The notes under the pieces were generated by a model that had not been told where the DNA came from, made no database searches, and saw only the letters and a list, made by a program, of their open reading frames with translations. A program made the position numbers and the translations under genes. Below are positions 16,573-25,544 of a stretch of DNA of 64,000 nt, piece by piece. The stretch spans positions 149,137 to 213,136 of the forward strand of contig NZ_JABSSU010000003.1 in assembly GCF_013213835.1 (NCBI RefSeq), written 5' to 3'. The stretch is from Winogradskyella sp. (lineage in GTDB: Bacteria > Bacteroidota > Bacteroidia > Flavobacteriales > Flavobacteriaceae). How positions within the stretch are numbered: the stretch's first letter is position 1; each line of letters opens with the position of its first letter.

Positions 16573-17592
16573 ATGGAAAATTTTAATTTATTCACTATAA
16601 AAGATCGCAATTCACTTTTAAAAGTTCGTAAAGGAGAATCAAAATTTGGAGAACATGTACGCTTATTACCTAAGCTTACTAACATATACGATGATATTGT
16701 TAATTTAGATGTCGACTATGTCATTTTTGGTATTTCTGAAGACATTGGCGTTTATGCTAACCACGGAAAACCAGGGACTTACACGGCTTGGGAAAATTCT
16801 TTAAATTTTTTACTTAATACCCAAAATAATAGACAAAATAGCGGAAAACGTGTGTTGATTTTAGGTGACTTAAGTTATGATAATGATAGGAAGAGGTTAC
16901 TTAGGTTAGATTTAGATAAAAAGAAAAACCTAGCAGAAGTTAGGACATTTGTTGAAACTATTGATAAAGATGTAACCTACTTAGTTTCCTCAATTGTTAG
17001 AGCAGGAAAAACACCAATTATAATTGGTGGTGGGCATAATAACTCTTATGGTAATATTAAAGGAACTGCACTTGCTAAAAATGGAAGAATTAACGTTGTT
17101 AACCTAGACGCACATACCGATTTTAGACCAGAGGAAGGTAGACATAGTGGTAATGGTTTTAGTTATGCTTATGCTGAAGGATTTTTGAAACGTTACTTTA
17201 TTTTTGGACTTCATGAAAACTATACTTCTGATAAACTTTTTAAAACACTAAAAAAGATAAAGCACATTTCGTATAACACCTATGAAAGTTTAGAAGTTAG
17301 AAATGAAACAGATTTTAATTCTGAATTAGATTTTGCACTTAACTATATATCTGAGAAAACCTTTGGTATTGAAATAGACTGTGATGCCATTGAAAATATG
17401 ACTAGCAGTGCTAAATCACCAAGTGGATTTAGTACAAAGCAAGCAAGACAAATTGTACACCACTTTGCAAAGCATAAAAATGCAAGTTACCTGCATATTT
17501 GTGAAGCAGCACCTAAGAAAAAAACAGATCCTAAAGTTGGTAAATTTATTAGCTACCTAATCACCGATTTTATCAGAGCAAATGGCAATTAA
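16573..17592 (+). CDS. Ureohydrolase (arginase family), probable formimidoylglutamase
   Basis: A 339-residue binuclear manganese hydrolase. Metal-site motifs are GGGHNNSYG, VNLDAHTDFRPE and FGIEIDCDAIE, matching the GGxH, DAHxD and DxD sites of the arginase family. The proximity of hutI argues for formimidoylglutamase (HutG), which releases formamide from N-formimidoyl-glutamate; agmatinase or arginase cannot be excluded. The ATG at 16573 was chosen because it opens a normal start (MENFNLFTIKDRN); the frame is open 27 codons further upstream but without a plausible start. The 3' end overlaps the next gene by 11 bases. Confidence 0.8.
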   Translation: MENFNLFTIKDRNSLLKVRKGESKFGEHVRLLPKLTNIYDDIVNLDVDYVIFGISEDIGVYANHGKPGTYTAWENSLNFLLNTQNNRQNSGKRVLILGDLSYDNDRKRLLRLDLDKKKNLAEVRTFVETIDKDVTYLVSSIVRAGKTPIIIGGGHNNSYGNIKGTALAKNGRINVVNLDAHTDFRPEEGRHSGNGFSYAYAEGFLKRYFIFGLHENYTSDKLFKTLKKIKHISYNTYESLEVRNETDFNSELDFALNYISEKTFGIEIDCDAIENMTSSAKSPSGFSTKQARQIVHHFAKHKNASYLHICEAAPKKKTDPKVGKFISYLITDFIRANGN

Positions 17593-18046
17593 CATCATTA
17601 ATTACACACCCGAATTTGCTCGAGATTTTTTTGAGCTTAATATTGAGTGGTTACAAACCTTTTTCTATGTTGAACCATACGACGAAGAAGTTTTAAGCAA
17701 ACCTGAAACATACATCATAAATAAAGGTGGTTATATTTTCTTTGCCAAAGAAGGTAACACTATACTTGGCACTGTCGCCTTAATGCCAACCAATGAAGAA
17801 GGTATTTTAGAACTTACTAAAATGGCTGTTTTACCAGAAAGACGTGGTGAAAAAATTGGACAACAACTTTTAGATTATTGCATAGATTTTGCGAAAGCAA
17901 AGGCATTAAAATCATTACTACTCTACTCAAATACAAAACTAAAAAACGCCATTTATTTGTATCGTAAATATGGCTTTATAGAACTACAATTAGAAGAAAA
18001 CAGTCCTTACAATCGAGGTAATATTAAAATGTTGTTAGAATTGTAA
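17582..18046 (+). CDS. GNAT family N-acetyltransferase
   Basis: A 154-residue acetyltransferase. The acetyl-CoA pyrophosphate loop is VLPERRGEKIGQQLL (RxxGxG/A type, about residues 82-96), preceded by the beta-4 strand ILELTKMAV and followed by the LYRKYGFIEL motif near residue 120. The substrate is unknown. The start overlaps the HutG-like gene by 11 bases, so the two are likely co-translated, which hints at a link with amino-acid use. The end overlaps the convergent gene at 18035 by 12 bases. Confidence 0.85.
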   Translation: MAINIINYTPEFARDFFELNIEWLQTFFYVEPYDEEVLSKPETYIINKGGYIFFAKEGNTILGTVALMPTNEEGILELTKMAVLPERRGEKIGQQLLDYCIDFAKAKALKSLLLYSNTKLKNAIYLYRKYGFIELQLEENSPYNRGNIKMLLEL

Positions 18047-18508
18047 AATTTCAAAATCAGAACAATACCTTTCATCCTTTTCACATAAAATACTTATTGT
18101 TTCAAATAAAAGTAGGTTTATCTCCTCAGAATGAGGTTTTATTTTTTGGGCAAGTTTAAACTCTGATAGTGCACCAACATAATTTTTCGATTTTAACCTT
18201 TGCAAACCAGACTTTTTTAAAAAATTGAAAGCTCTATTGTCTAATTCTGTCGTATGTGTCATTTCTTGACTTATTCTTTCTTTTTCGTACTCATGCCAAT
18301 TTGGTAATAAAGTATACAGAATAAATACTATCAATATAAAAAGGACAATACCAATATGAAAGCTTTCCTTTTTCTCTGAGTATTGAATTTTAAATTCTCT
18401 TTTATGTTTTGATAAGGCTGTAAATGATTTCTTTCTATTCATCTCAAATGGTTTTCTGGCACGCATAGCGTAAATCCATTTTTGCATACCAAAACCCATA
18501 TAACCCAT
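18035..18508 (-). CDS. Single-pass membrane protein with TPR-like tail
   Basis: A 157-residue protein. A basic N-terminal segment (MGYMGFGMQKWIYAMRARK, then NRKKSF) leads to one transmembrane helix (IGIVLFILIVFILYTLLPN, about 53-71). After it comes a TPR-like helical pair (LQRLKSKNYVGALSEFKLAQ, then IKPHSEEINLLLFE). Its N-terminus resembles that of the 97-residue protein at 28115. The function is unknown. Confidence 0.6.
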   Translation of the reverse strand: MGYMGFGMQKWIYAMRARKPFEMNRKKSFTALSKHKREFKIQYSEKKESFHIGIVLFILIVFILYTLLPNWHEYEKERISQEMTHTTELDNRAFNFLKKSGLQRLKSKNYVGALSEFKLAQKIKPHSEEINLLLFETISILCEKDERYCSDFEILQF

Positions 18509-18606
18509 AACTAAAGTCTTTAATTATAAGTCTTTATGAATTCATAAAAGTTACATGTCTACAACTTAAAAAACGTTAGCAGGATTGAAATTTTTTGATT
18601 TAAGTA

Positions 18607-19977
18607 TTAATTTTCAACAAGATTATTTCCTATTACAACAGATTTGTTGATTTTTGTTTTCCTCAGTTCATTAATATCTATCTTATAAAGATTTTGAGAG
18701 GACTCAACTGAAAATTCCTTGTTTACCTCACCACCAAGAATATATAGGTAGTCATTATCATAAAACATCTTGGCTGAACTAATTCTAAGATTAATGAGAT
18801 ACTGATTTAAAACACCTGATAGCGTATTAAAAACTACTAACTTTCCATTTTCGTATATGTAGATAAGATGATCTTTTTTAGCCAGAGCAGGTTTCTCTGA
18901 TCTAAAGAATAACTCACCTTCAGTCTTCCATTTCCCTGAAGCTAAGTCAAAAGATTCAATATTATTTAATGCTTTATGATTTAGTCCTCCAATAAGATAA
19001 ATCTTATTATTTACAACAATAGCGCTAGTTTGCTTAGGTCTATTCATCTCACCTATCTCAAACCATAAACCTGTTTCGAGATTATAACTGTACATCTTTT
19101 TTGCATAAACCTTAGACCCATTATCCTTAATTTTCTTAATACCACCAAACGCTAAAATATATTTATCATAAAGCATAGTACTCAAATTATTTGACTGAAT
19201 AGGGTTGGAATAATCGATCTCAATATTTTTTGAATTTATATCATAAACCTCTATGACATCATCGAGATACTTCGATGATCTCGTACCTTGTCTTATACCT
19301 CCTATAACATATATCTTATCATTATAAATATTAAGACTATGCCCAGTGCGCTCTCTAAATTTCACTTCAGATTTTTCCCAGGTATTTGTTGCTATGTCGT
19401 AGATATAGAAATCACTTGATAAATATCCTAAGCTTTTAGGAGCATATCTATATTCATTTACAATATTCTCTATGCTTGGGTCTAAATACTTTGACGCTGC
19501 TTGATTTAAAGCAAATCTACCAGAATCAAATTCATCGGTTGTTTCACCACCTATAACATATATTTTTCCTTGATACAACCCTGCGGCAAATGACGATAAT
19601 GCCTTATCCATGGAGGTTATTTTAGTGTAGTCTAAAGTGGTTCTTAGCTTCACTTTTCCTTTGATATTTATTTCGGATAATGCTTCTGTATTTGGTTCTA
19701 AATAAATGCTTGTGTCACGACCTACAATATCTAATACCTTTATTTCTTTAGTTACATATCCAATATGAGTTATAAACACAATATCTGACGCTTTCACCTT
19801 TTTTAGTCTAAATTCACCATCAACATTGGTATAAGTGCCTTTAGAATTATTCACAAAAACATGCGCACCGTCAATAGGTGTTTTAGTCATATTATCTATA
19901 ACAACACCTTTTAAAACTTGCCCCCAAACTATAGGTGTGCAGAGTAAAATGATAACTAAGGAAAGGTGCTTCTTCAT
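18607..19977 (-). CDS. Kelch-repeat protein with carboxypeptidase-regulatory-like domain
   Basis: A 456-residue exported protein. The signal peptide ends near PIVWGQ (about residue 20). Residues 22-105 are a carboxypeptidase-regulatory-like beta domain (LKGVVIDNMTKTPIDGAHVF; THIGYVTKEIKV). Several kelch-type blades follow, for example GKIYVIGGETTDEF, DKIYVIGGIRQGTRS, KYILAFGGIKK, NKIYLIGGLNHKA and DYLYILGGEVNK, which should form a beta-propeller. It starts four bases after the SulP transporter stop, so it is co-transcribed with it. It could be a periplasmic binding or scaffold protein; ligand unknown. Confidence 0.82.
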   Translation of the reverse strand: MKKHLSLVIILLCTPIVWGQVLKGVVIDNMTKTPIDGAHVFVNNSKGTYTNVDGEFRLKKVKASDIVFITHIGYVTKEIKVLDIVGRDTSIYLEPNTEALSEINIKGKVKLRTTLDYTKITSMDKALSSFAAGLYQGKIYVIGGETTDEFDSGRFALNQAASKYLDPSIENIVNEYRYAPKSLGYLSSDFYIYDIATNTWEKSEVKFRERTGHSLNIYNDKIYVIGGIRQGTRSSKYLDDVIEVYDINSKNIEIDYSNPIQSNNLSTMLYDKYILAFGGIKKIKDNGSKVYAKKMYSYNLETGLWFEIGEMNRPKQTSAIVVNNKIYLIGGLNHKALNNIESFDLASGKWKTEGELFFRSEKPALAKKDHLIYIYENGKLVVFNTLSGVLNQYLINLRISSAKMFYDNDYLYILGGEVNKEFSVESSQNLYKIDINELRKTKINKSVVIGNNLVEN

Positions 19978-19981
19978 TTTA

Positions 19982-21649
19982 TTAGAGTTTCAATTTATTT
20001 TCAAGATGATCAAAGGCATCATTAATGTTATTAAAAATATGCGCCTCTGAAATTAAATCTGGAACTATATCTATAGAGACAAGCTTATCTTTAGGTTGTT
20101 CTTGTACAGCAGTCAATAGCACTTGTATGCCTCGTTGTTCTAAATCTAAAACTGCATTTTCCAAAGCATATAAACCAGACTGATCTATATATGGTACTCT
20201 ATCCATACGAATGATAAGAGACTTCACCTGATCTGGAATATTTTTTATTTCATTTTGAAAATGAGAGGTAAAACCGAAAAACAAAGGACCATATAAGTGT
20301 TTGATATATACCTTGTCTTTATGCGCCTCGTAAAATTCAACTTCATCTTGCCAAGGTTTTTCACCATCAAAACCAGCCAGAGTACCAACTTCCATACCTT
20401 CTTCACCAATATCACTAGATCGCTTCATAAATAATAAGCATGCCAGTAATAAGCCCATTCCTACCGCTTGAATTAAACTTCCAAAAGTTGTTACCATTAA
20501 TACCAATACGAGTACAAATGCATCAGCTCTTGGCACTACTAATAAATGTTTTAAGCCTTTAGTGTCTATAATTTTAAAACCAATAGGAATTAATAATCCG
20601 GCCAAAACAGAAAGCGGAATAAAACCGGCTAACTTTTCTAATCCAAGAAGTACAGCTAACAATACGAGACCATGAATGGTACCTGAAACTCTTGTACGTC
20701 CACCAGAATTGATATTTACTACAGTTCCTTTAGTCGCACCTGCGCCTGGAATACCACCAAAAATTGCAGCAATAGCATTCCCAATTCCCTGCCCAATTAA
20801 TTCTCTATTACTGTTATGTTTTGTTTTGGTCATGTTATCAGCAATAACAGAGGTCAACAAAGAATCGATAGACCCTAATATTGCCAAAACAGTTGCATAT
20901 TCACCAATTAGCATATAATGTTTTGCATCTACAGAAAACAGTCCATCAATTTGAAGAGAAGGTAATCCTGATGGAATTTCACCTATAATAGGAACAATAT
21001 TATCCAAATGCCATCCTAAAAAATACCCTACCAACGACGCTACAATCAAAGCAACTAATGCACTAGGAATAGCTTTTGTGACAAATGGAAAGACATAATA
21101 AATGACGACTGTTAATCCACCAAGTGCTAATGCTCTCCAATTAAAATCACTAAATAAACTTGGGAAATTATAAATAACATCCATAGTAGACTTAGATGGA
21201 TCTAATCCTGCAAACGGAAATATTTGTAGAATAATGATTATAAGTCCTACGCCACTCATAAATCCAGAAACTACAGGATATGGAAAGTACTTTACATAGC
21301 TTGCTATATTTAAAAATCCAAATACAATTTGAAAAATACCGCCAAGTAAAAACGTTAAAATGATGATTGGCATAGCAGCTTCCATACTGCCAGTAATTTC
21401 GTAAGCAGAAGCAACTAAAGCAGCAGAAACGACAGTCATAGGTCCTGTTGGTCCACTTGCCTGTGTTGCCGTACCACCAAAAATAGCCGCAAAAACTCCA
21501 ACAGCAATAGCACCGTAAAGACCTGCGATAGCACCTAAACCAGATTGTACACCAAAAGCAAGAGCCAAAGGTAACGCGACAACACCAGCAACTAAACCAC
21601 CAGTTAAATCACCTTTGAAATATTTAAAGTCGTAATATTTTGAAAGCAT
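19982..21649 (-). CDS. SulP family anion transporter with STAS domain
   Basis: A 555-residue inner-membrane transporter with about 14 membrane-embedded segments (residues 10-420), then a cytoplasmic STAS domain (about 440-550). Conserved SulP features are LTGGLVAGVVALPLALAFG near the N-terminus, the SGPTGPM motif and the GIPGAGATKGTVVNINSGGR segment. The STAS part has the DRVPYIDQSGLYALENAV pattern. Substrates in the family are sulphate, bicarbonate or other anions; no carbonic anhydrase or sulphate-assimilation gene lies nearby to decide. A 10-bp inverted repeat (AACCTTTCAG / CTGAAAGGTT, 21684-21756) lies in the leader. Confidence 0.92.
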   Translation of the reverse strand: MLSKYYDFKYFKGDLTGGLVAGVVALPLALAFGVQSGLGAIAGLYGAIAVGVFAAIFGGTATQASGPTGPMTVVSAALVASAYEITGSMEAAMPIIILTFLLGGIFQIVFGFLNIASYVKYFPYPVVSGFMSGVGLIIIILQIFPFAGLDPSKSTMDVIYNFPSLFSDFNWRALALGGLTVVIYYVFPFVTKAIPSALVALIVASLVGYFLGWHLDNIVPIIGEIPSGLPSLQIDGLFSVDAKHYMLIGEYATVLAILGSIDSLLTSVIADNMTKTKHNSNRELIGQGIGNAIAAIFGGIPGAGATKGTVVNINSGGRTRVSGTIHGLVLLAVLLGLEKLAGFIPLSVLAGLLIPIGFKIIDTKGLKHLLVVPRADAFVLVLVLMVTTFGSLIQAVGMGLLLACLLFMKRSSDIGEEGMEVGTLAGFDGEKPWQDEVEFYEAHKDKVYIKHLYGPLFFGFTSHFQNEIKNIPDQVKSLIIRMDRVPYIDQSGLYALENAVLDLEQRGIQVLLTAVQEQPKDKLVSIDIVPDLISEAHIFNNINDAFDHLENKLKL

Positions 21650-21780
21650 AATATGAATTGATTAGTTAGATGAGTAAAGAAAAAACCTTTCAGATAGAAA
21701 TGCAACATTTATATTACTTAGCAGATTTGTTCAACGTTGTATTCACCTGAAAGGTTGATTATTTTAAGCTGAAAGCTTTA

Positions 21781-22281
21781 TTAATTATTAGGATTATAAG
21801 GTAAGGAGGATTTGTGTACTACTATTCTTAGATTTCCTTCACCATCTTTTACATAACCAAGAGTGTACTCTACTTTTACTTCGTCACCATCTAAGTTTGT
21901 AAAGAAATAATTACCCATAGCAATTGCCATATTTGTGCCACCATTTATAATTCCGATATTCTTCCAACGCACTTTTGTCCATGGTTTAATCGCAAATCCG
22001 CTATCTTCAGGATATGTCTCGTTACCACCAACAAAATAAGATAACGCTGCGTCAAACGTACCTCTAAATTGATCCTCAGACGCCAACGTTGGCTTAAAAA
22101 GTACCATACCTAAATCATAGGCATATAAACGTTCAATATGATCTGATGCGGCCTTTTCATAATCACCGCCATTTGTAAATACTTGCCCTATTTTTACAAT
22201 ACCTTCACCCCATTCTTTCTGAGCAGCGATTACTTCTGCTTCTGTTATACTGTCAGTAGAATAACTTGTAATTGTATTCAT
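21781..22281 (-). CDS. NTF2/SnoaL-like protein
   Basis: A 166-residue soluble protein. Its order of elements (helical start VIAAQKEWGEGIVKIGQVF, then DYEKAASDHIERLYAYD, then strands such as FAIKPWTKVRWKNIGI, MAIAMGNYFFTN and KVEYTLGYVKD) fits the cone-shaped NTF2/SnoaL-like fold, as in calcium/calmodulin kinase association domains. No catalytic residue can be named. It lies 131 bases ahead of sulP on the same strand and could be expressed with it. It looks like a complete single-domain protein. Confidence 0.6.
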   Translation of the reverse strand: MNTITSYSTDSITEAEVIAAQKEWGEGIVKIGQVFTNGGDYEKAASDHIERLYAYDLGMVLFKPTLASEDQFRGTFDAALSYFVGGNETYPEDSGFAIKPWTKVRWKNIGIINGGTNMAIAMGNYFFTNLDGDEVKVEYTLGYVKDGEGNLRIVVHKSSLPYNPNN

Positions 22282-22451
22282 TTCATTTTCCTTTTTTAAT
22301 TAGAGTTTTTCTTGTTTTTCGTGTTTAACGATTAAAGAATTATCGTTAAACACTAATTTAAGTCTCAATGAAAATTTAAAAAAACGAGTGTAGGAAAAAT
22401 TAACTAATATTTATGATTTTGAAGTATATTTTGCTTAATACTAAGCTGTTA

Positions 22452-23162
22452 TTAATCTATAAACGTTTTACCATTATTATTTTTTCTCATCCAAAGCTCA
22501 TTATGTGTAGACTGCTCTAGTACATTACAATAGACTCTATAGCCAACATTTGTTTTATAAAGTTGATTATCTAAATTCACAAGTGCTTCATGTTGCATAT
22601 TTATTCTTGGAATATAGATTTCTTCAATTTTAACTCTGAATTTATCTAGGATACCTGAAAATTCTTTAGTTTTTTCTATTGTAATCCACTTATGAATCTT
22701 AGCATATTGCTTCAAAAGATTAATTATGAAAGCTCTCGATGGATTATTATAAGCTGCATAGGAAGTTAAAATCGTATCCATGATTTCGTGAATGTACATG
22801 GATAAATTGAATTGTTCAGATTTATTTACTTCATTAATTGCTTTATAAAGATTGACCGATAGCCAATCCTTATCAAGTTGAAGATCGACCACTTTAAATC
22901 TAAAATCTACCTCTTTTTTGACGTTATTAGTAAAAAATGAAGAACGATAAGTTTCTATTTTCTCTATTTCTACAACTCCATTATTTAAAAGATTTAATAG
23001 AGCTAGTCTTAAAGTAGTATATGTGTATAATTTCCAATTAAAAGGTGCTGAAGACGTCAATACACCATATTCAAATCTTGGATATTTGCCAATAACGTAC
23101 ATGCCAATATCTTCGCATACAACAGATTCAAATTTGATATCTACACTATTAATTATTGCCAT
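22452..23162 (-). CDS. Unknown protein, last gene of the 11-gene AAA+ cluster
   Basis: A 236-residue protein without signal peptide or membrane helix. It is mixed alpha/beta with an N-terminal beta part (SVDIKFESVVCEDIGMYVIG) and a helical middle (LSMYIHEIMDTILTSYAAY; FIINLLKQYAKIHKWITIE). I do not recognise it. It begins 23 bases after the 565-residue membrane protein, so it belongs to the same transcript. No distinct base composition sets it apart from neighbours. Confidence 0.55.
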   Translation of the reverse strand: MAIINSVDIKFESVVCEDIGMYVIGKYPRFEYGVLTSSAPFNWKLYTYTTLRLALLNLLNNGVVEIEKIETYRSSFFTNNVKKEVDFRFKVVDLQLDKDWLSVNLYKAINEVNKSEQFNLSMYIHEIMDTILTSYAAYNNPSRAFIINLLKQYAKIHKWITIEKTKEFSGILDKFRVKIEEIYIPRINMQHEALVNLDNQLYKTNVGYRVYCNVLEQSTHNELWMRKNNNGKTFID

Positions 23163-23185
23163 TAAACACTATTACAAAATTGACA

Positions 23186-24883
23186 TTAATTATTCTCAAT
23201 AGCTTTTAATGAATCTATCTGTCTCTGTAGTGCTTCTATCTTTTCTGTATTGTCATCTACCTTTGGAATCGCTCTAAGTGAATCTACAGCTTGTTCTATA
23301 ATATCTTCATCTTTTGGTTTCTCTTGGTAATAATACCCAATACCTTCACTTGCTCTCCAAGCTTCATTTAATTGATTATAGACGGTTTCATCCCATGTAC
23401 TTGGATGTTTTACATCTATCCAAATAACATCTCTATACTCACTATCTATTAGTACTATATCTGGTGTAGCAGATCCATCAAATTGTTTTGCATTCTTCTC
23501 GCTTATTGAAGAAATAGTACCTAAAAAGAACATGCGTTTTCTACCAGCTATGTCTTTAATGTAGGGTCTAAATTCTACAGGTGTGCTTGCTTTCCAGTCG
23601 TATTCTTTACGAGATTCTTTAACTTTTAAAGGCATTGCAGACACACCAGCATAACCTTGCTTCTTACTCGCATGATCATAATAATATAATTTATTAGTTC
23701 CGTCCGCAGGAATAAAGACACTGTAACTTAAACTTGTACGTTCATCGCCTACTGGCTCTAAACCAAACCAATGGTATAAACCACTGTAAGCATCAGAATT
23801 GTTACCGGCAAAATCAAAATCAGTAACATAAGGTTGTTGGTTTTGATCTTTAGGCATCAATGGAATCTTAACCGCAGTTTCCATATTCCAAGGTAATGGA
23901 TCACTAAAACCACCTAAAAACTTTAAAGACTCCGCTTGTAATTGTGAAACCCTTTCTGATAGCGTATTTTGCTTTGTTAGAAATTTATAGTTCTTTACTT
24001 CTTCTGGACTCACAAATGTGCCCTTACCAATAGTTATACGTTCTATATAGTCGTTAAAATCATGCTCACCATTGTCAATTATCATTACACCACCAAATGT
24101 TGGGTATGGAAAAAAGAAACCTTTCCACTTAATTAAACTTACCACTTGCACCCATTTGCCATCATCATTTTGCATATAATAGGTATCACTTGGCTCGTAA
24201 TTAAAAAGCATCCAAGGATTAAAACGCTGTACAACAGCATTGTATGTATTTCTGCTGAACTTTAAGGATTCACCAATTGAAAAGGTTACCGGAATTCTAT
24301 TTTCGTTAGAAAATCGTGGAAAAGGCGTCGTACTACTAACAGAAAACACTTCTTCTGTATTATCACTAATGCGTTGCATAATATACTTTTCACTAGGCTG
24401 TATTGCCATAGTCCATTGGTTATCTGTACCGATACGCACCAAATGCGGTAAGGAAACATCTTTTGTTTCGCCAACACTTTCATTGGCCATAGAAAAAATA
24501 TTTCTTAATGGTTGAATACGTTCATTTTGTGTTAATGGTAAGTCATCAATTTCAACACGATTAAGATTGTTATACACATTATAAGTTTTCATATAATCGT
24601 ATAACCCTTGATTCCACCCTAAAAAATACAAGACTCCGAAAAATACTAAGAGTATACCAAGAATACCTAATCGTCCGCCTGTGCTAGCTGTTTTTCTAAA
24701 TTTTCGTAATCCTAAAGTTAGGACCAAAAGACTAACGATAATAACAAAAATATACTTTCTAATAAATAATAACAAAGGCTGATAATCATCTCTAAAAAAG
24801 AAAAGTAATACCAATATTAGTAATCCAACAAAAATGGTAATCCGTTTTTGTTTAGCACCTTTTTTCCAGTAGTTTTTTATCAT
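23186..24883 (-). CDS. Membrane protein with large extracytoplasmic domain, unknown
   Basis: A 565-residue protein. Three transmembrane helices lie in the first 95 residues (about 15-32, 38-58 and 73-92; e.g. IFVIIVSLLVLTLGL and GILGILLVFFGVLYFLG). A soluble domain of about 430 residues follows, rich in aromatic residues (KGFFFPYPTFGGVMIIDNGE; GLYHWFGLEP). The protein closes with a short coiled coil (KIEALQRQIDSLKAI). By charge the big domain is probably periplasmic. It contains no motif I can name. In the AAA+ cluster it is a plausible membrane platform. Confidence 0.6.
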   Translation of the reverse strand: MIKNYWKKGAKQKRITIFVGLLILVLLFFFRDDYQPLLLFIRKYIFVIIVSLLVLTLGLRKFRKTASTGGRLGILGILLVFFGVLYFLGWNQGLYDYMKTYNVYNNLNRVEIDDLPLTQNERIQPLRNIFSMANESVGETKDVSLPHLVRIGTDNQWTMAIQPSEKYIMQRISDNTEEVFSVSSTTPFPRFSNENRIPVTFSIGESLKFSRNTYNAVVQRFNPWMLFNYEPSDTYYMQNDDGKWVQVVSLIKWKGFFFPYPTFGGVMIIDNGEHDFNDYIERITIGKGTFVSPEEVKNYKFLTKQNTLSERVSQLQAESLKFLGGFSDPLPWNMETAVKIPLMPKDQNQQPYVTDFDFAGNNSDAYSGLYHWFGLEPVGDERTSLSYSVFIPADGTNKLYYYDHASKKQGYAGVSAMPLKVKESRKEYDWKASTPVEFRPYIKDIAGRKRMFFLGTISSISEKNAKQFDGSATPDIVLIDSEYRDVIWIDVKHPSTWDETVYNQLNEAWRASEGIGYYYQEKPKDEDIIEQAVDSLRAIPKVDDNTEKIEALQRQIDSLKAIENN

Positions 24884-24892
24884 AGTTAATCT

Positions 24893-24962
24893 GTCATTCC
24901 TGAGAAATCAGGAATCTATTTTTTGTTATTTATTATGTGATTCCTGCCTTCGCAGGAATGAC
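24893..24962. repeat. Two extragenic palindromes (GTCATTCCTG family)
   Basis: 24893-24916 (GTCATTCCTGA...TCAGGAATC) and 24939-24962 (GATTCCTGC...GCAGGAATGAC) are inverted copies of one short palindromic element. Further copies lie at 26820 and 27521. They can form hairpins between co-transcribed genes. Confidence 0.8.
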
Positions 24963-24963
24963 A

Positions 24964-25503
24964 TTACATTAGCCCCTTGTCCTTTAAACGCTCACGTGCG
25001 CTTTTCTTTTCTTCAGTAACTTCTTCTGTTTTTGTATCTACCTCTTCTTTAATTTCTTCAACGTCATCGTTCGGTTTTAAATCTTCTATAAGGTCCTTTC
25101 CTTTTTCAACTGCATCACCAACCAAATCACCTAAAGAATCACTTTTTTCTTCTATAACTTTTGAGGACTTAAGTACAAAATTTGCAACATAAGTTCCTAT
25201 TAAGGTTCCAACAGCAAATGATGAAAATCCGGATATACCATTATAACTTGAAAATACTGAAATTGGTGTCAAGAATTGTAATATCAATCCAACCAACAAT
25301 AAAGAAAACACCACAAACAATAGTCTAGGAATAAAAGGCTGCTTGTAAATAAATCCTTTGGGATCGTCTGCTCTCATTTGTAGTTCTTTACTATTAAGAA
25401 TTTTATTAAAAAACCGATATACACCATTACCATTAGACTCTCGCCAATACAAGAAAATACCGAATAATATTGCTGCGATAAAAATGACAAGTTCTAGTCC
25501 CAT
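24964..25503 (-). CDS. Membrane protein with charged C-terminal tail, unknown
   Basis: A 179-residue protein. Hydrophobic segments lie at about 3-20, 57-77 and 92-112 (LVIFIAAILFGIFLYWRES; LLFVVFSLLLVGLILQFL; FSSFAVGTLIGTYVANFVL). The C-terminal 65 residues are highly charged (VEEIKEEVDTKTEEVTEEKK) and end RERLKDKGLM. Part of the region between helix 3 and the tail (GDLVGDAVEKGKDLIEDL) is amphipathic. The tail could bind a cytosolic partner such as the cluster's AAA+ or coiled-coil protein (inference). Function unknown. Confidence 0.6.
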   Translation of the reverse strand: MGLELVIFIAAILFGIFLYWRESNGNGVYRFFNKILNSKELQMRADDPKGFIYKQPFIPRLLFVVFSLLLVGLILQFLTPISVFSSYNGISGFSSFAVGTLIGTYVANFVLKSSKVIEEKSDSLGDLVGDAVEKGKDLIEDLKPNDDVEEIKEEVDTKTEEVTEEKKSARERLKDKGLM

Positions 25504-25544
25504 GAATTAATGATTTAAGTTCTTATAAAGTTAGTCTAAAAAAC

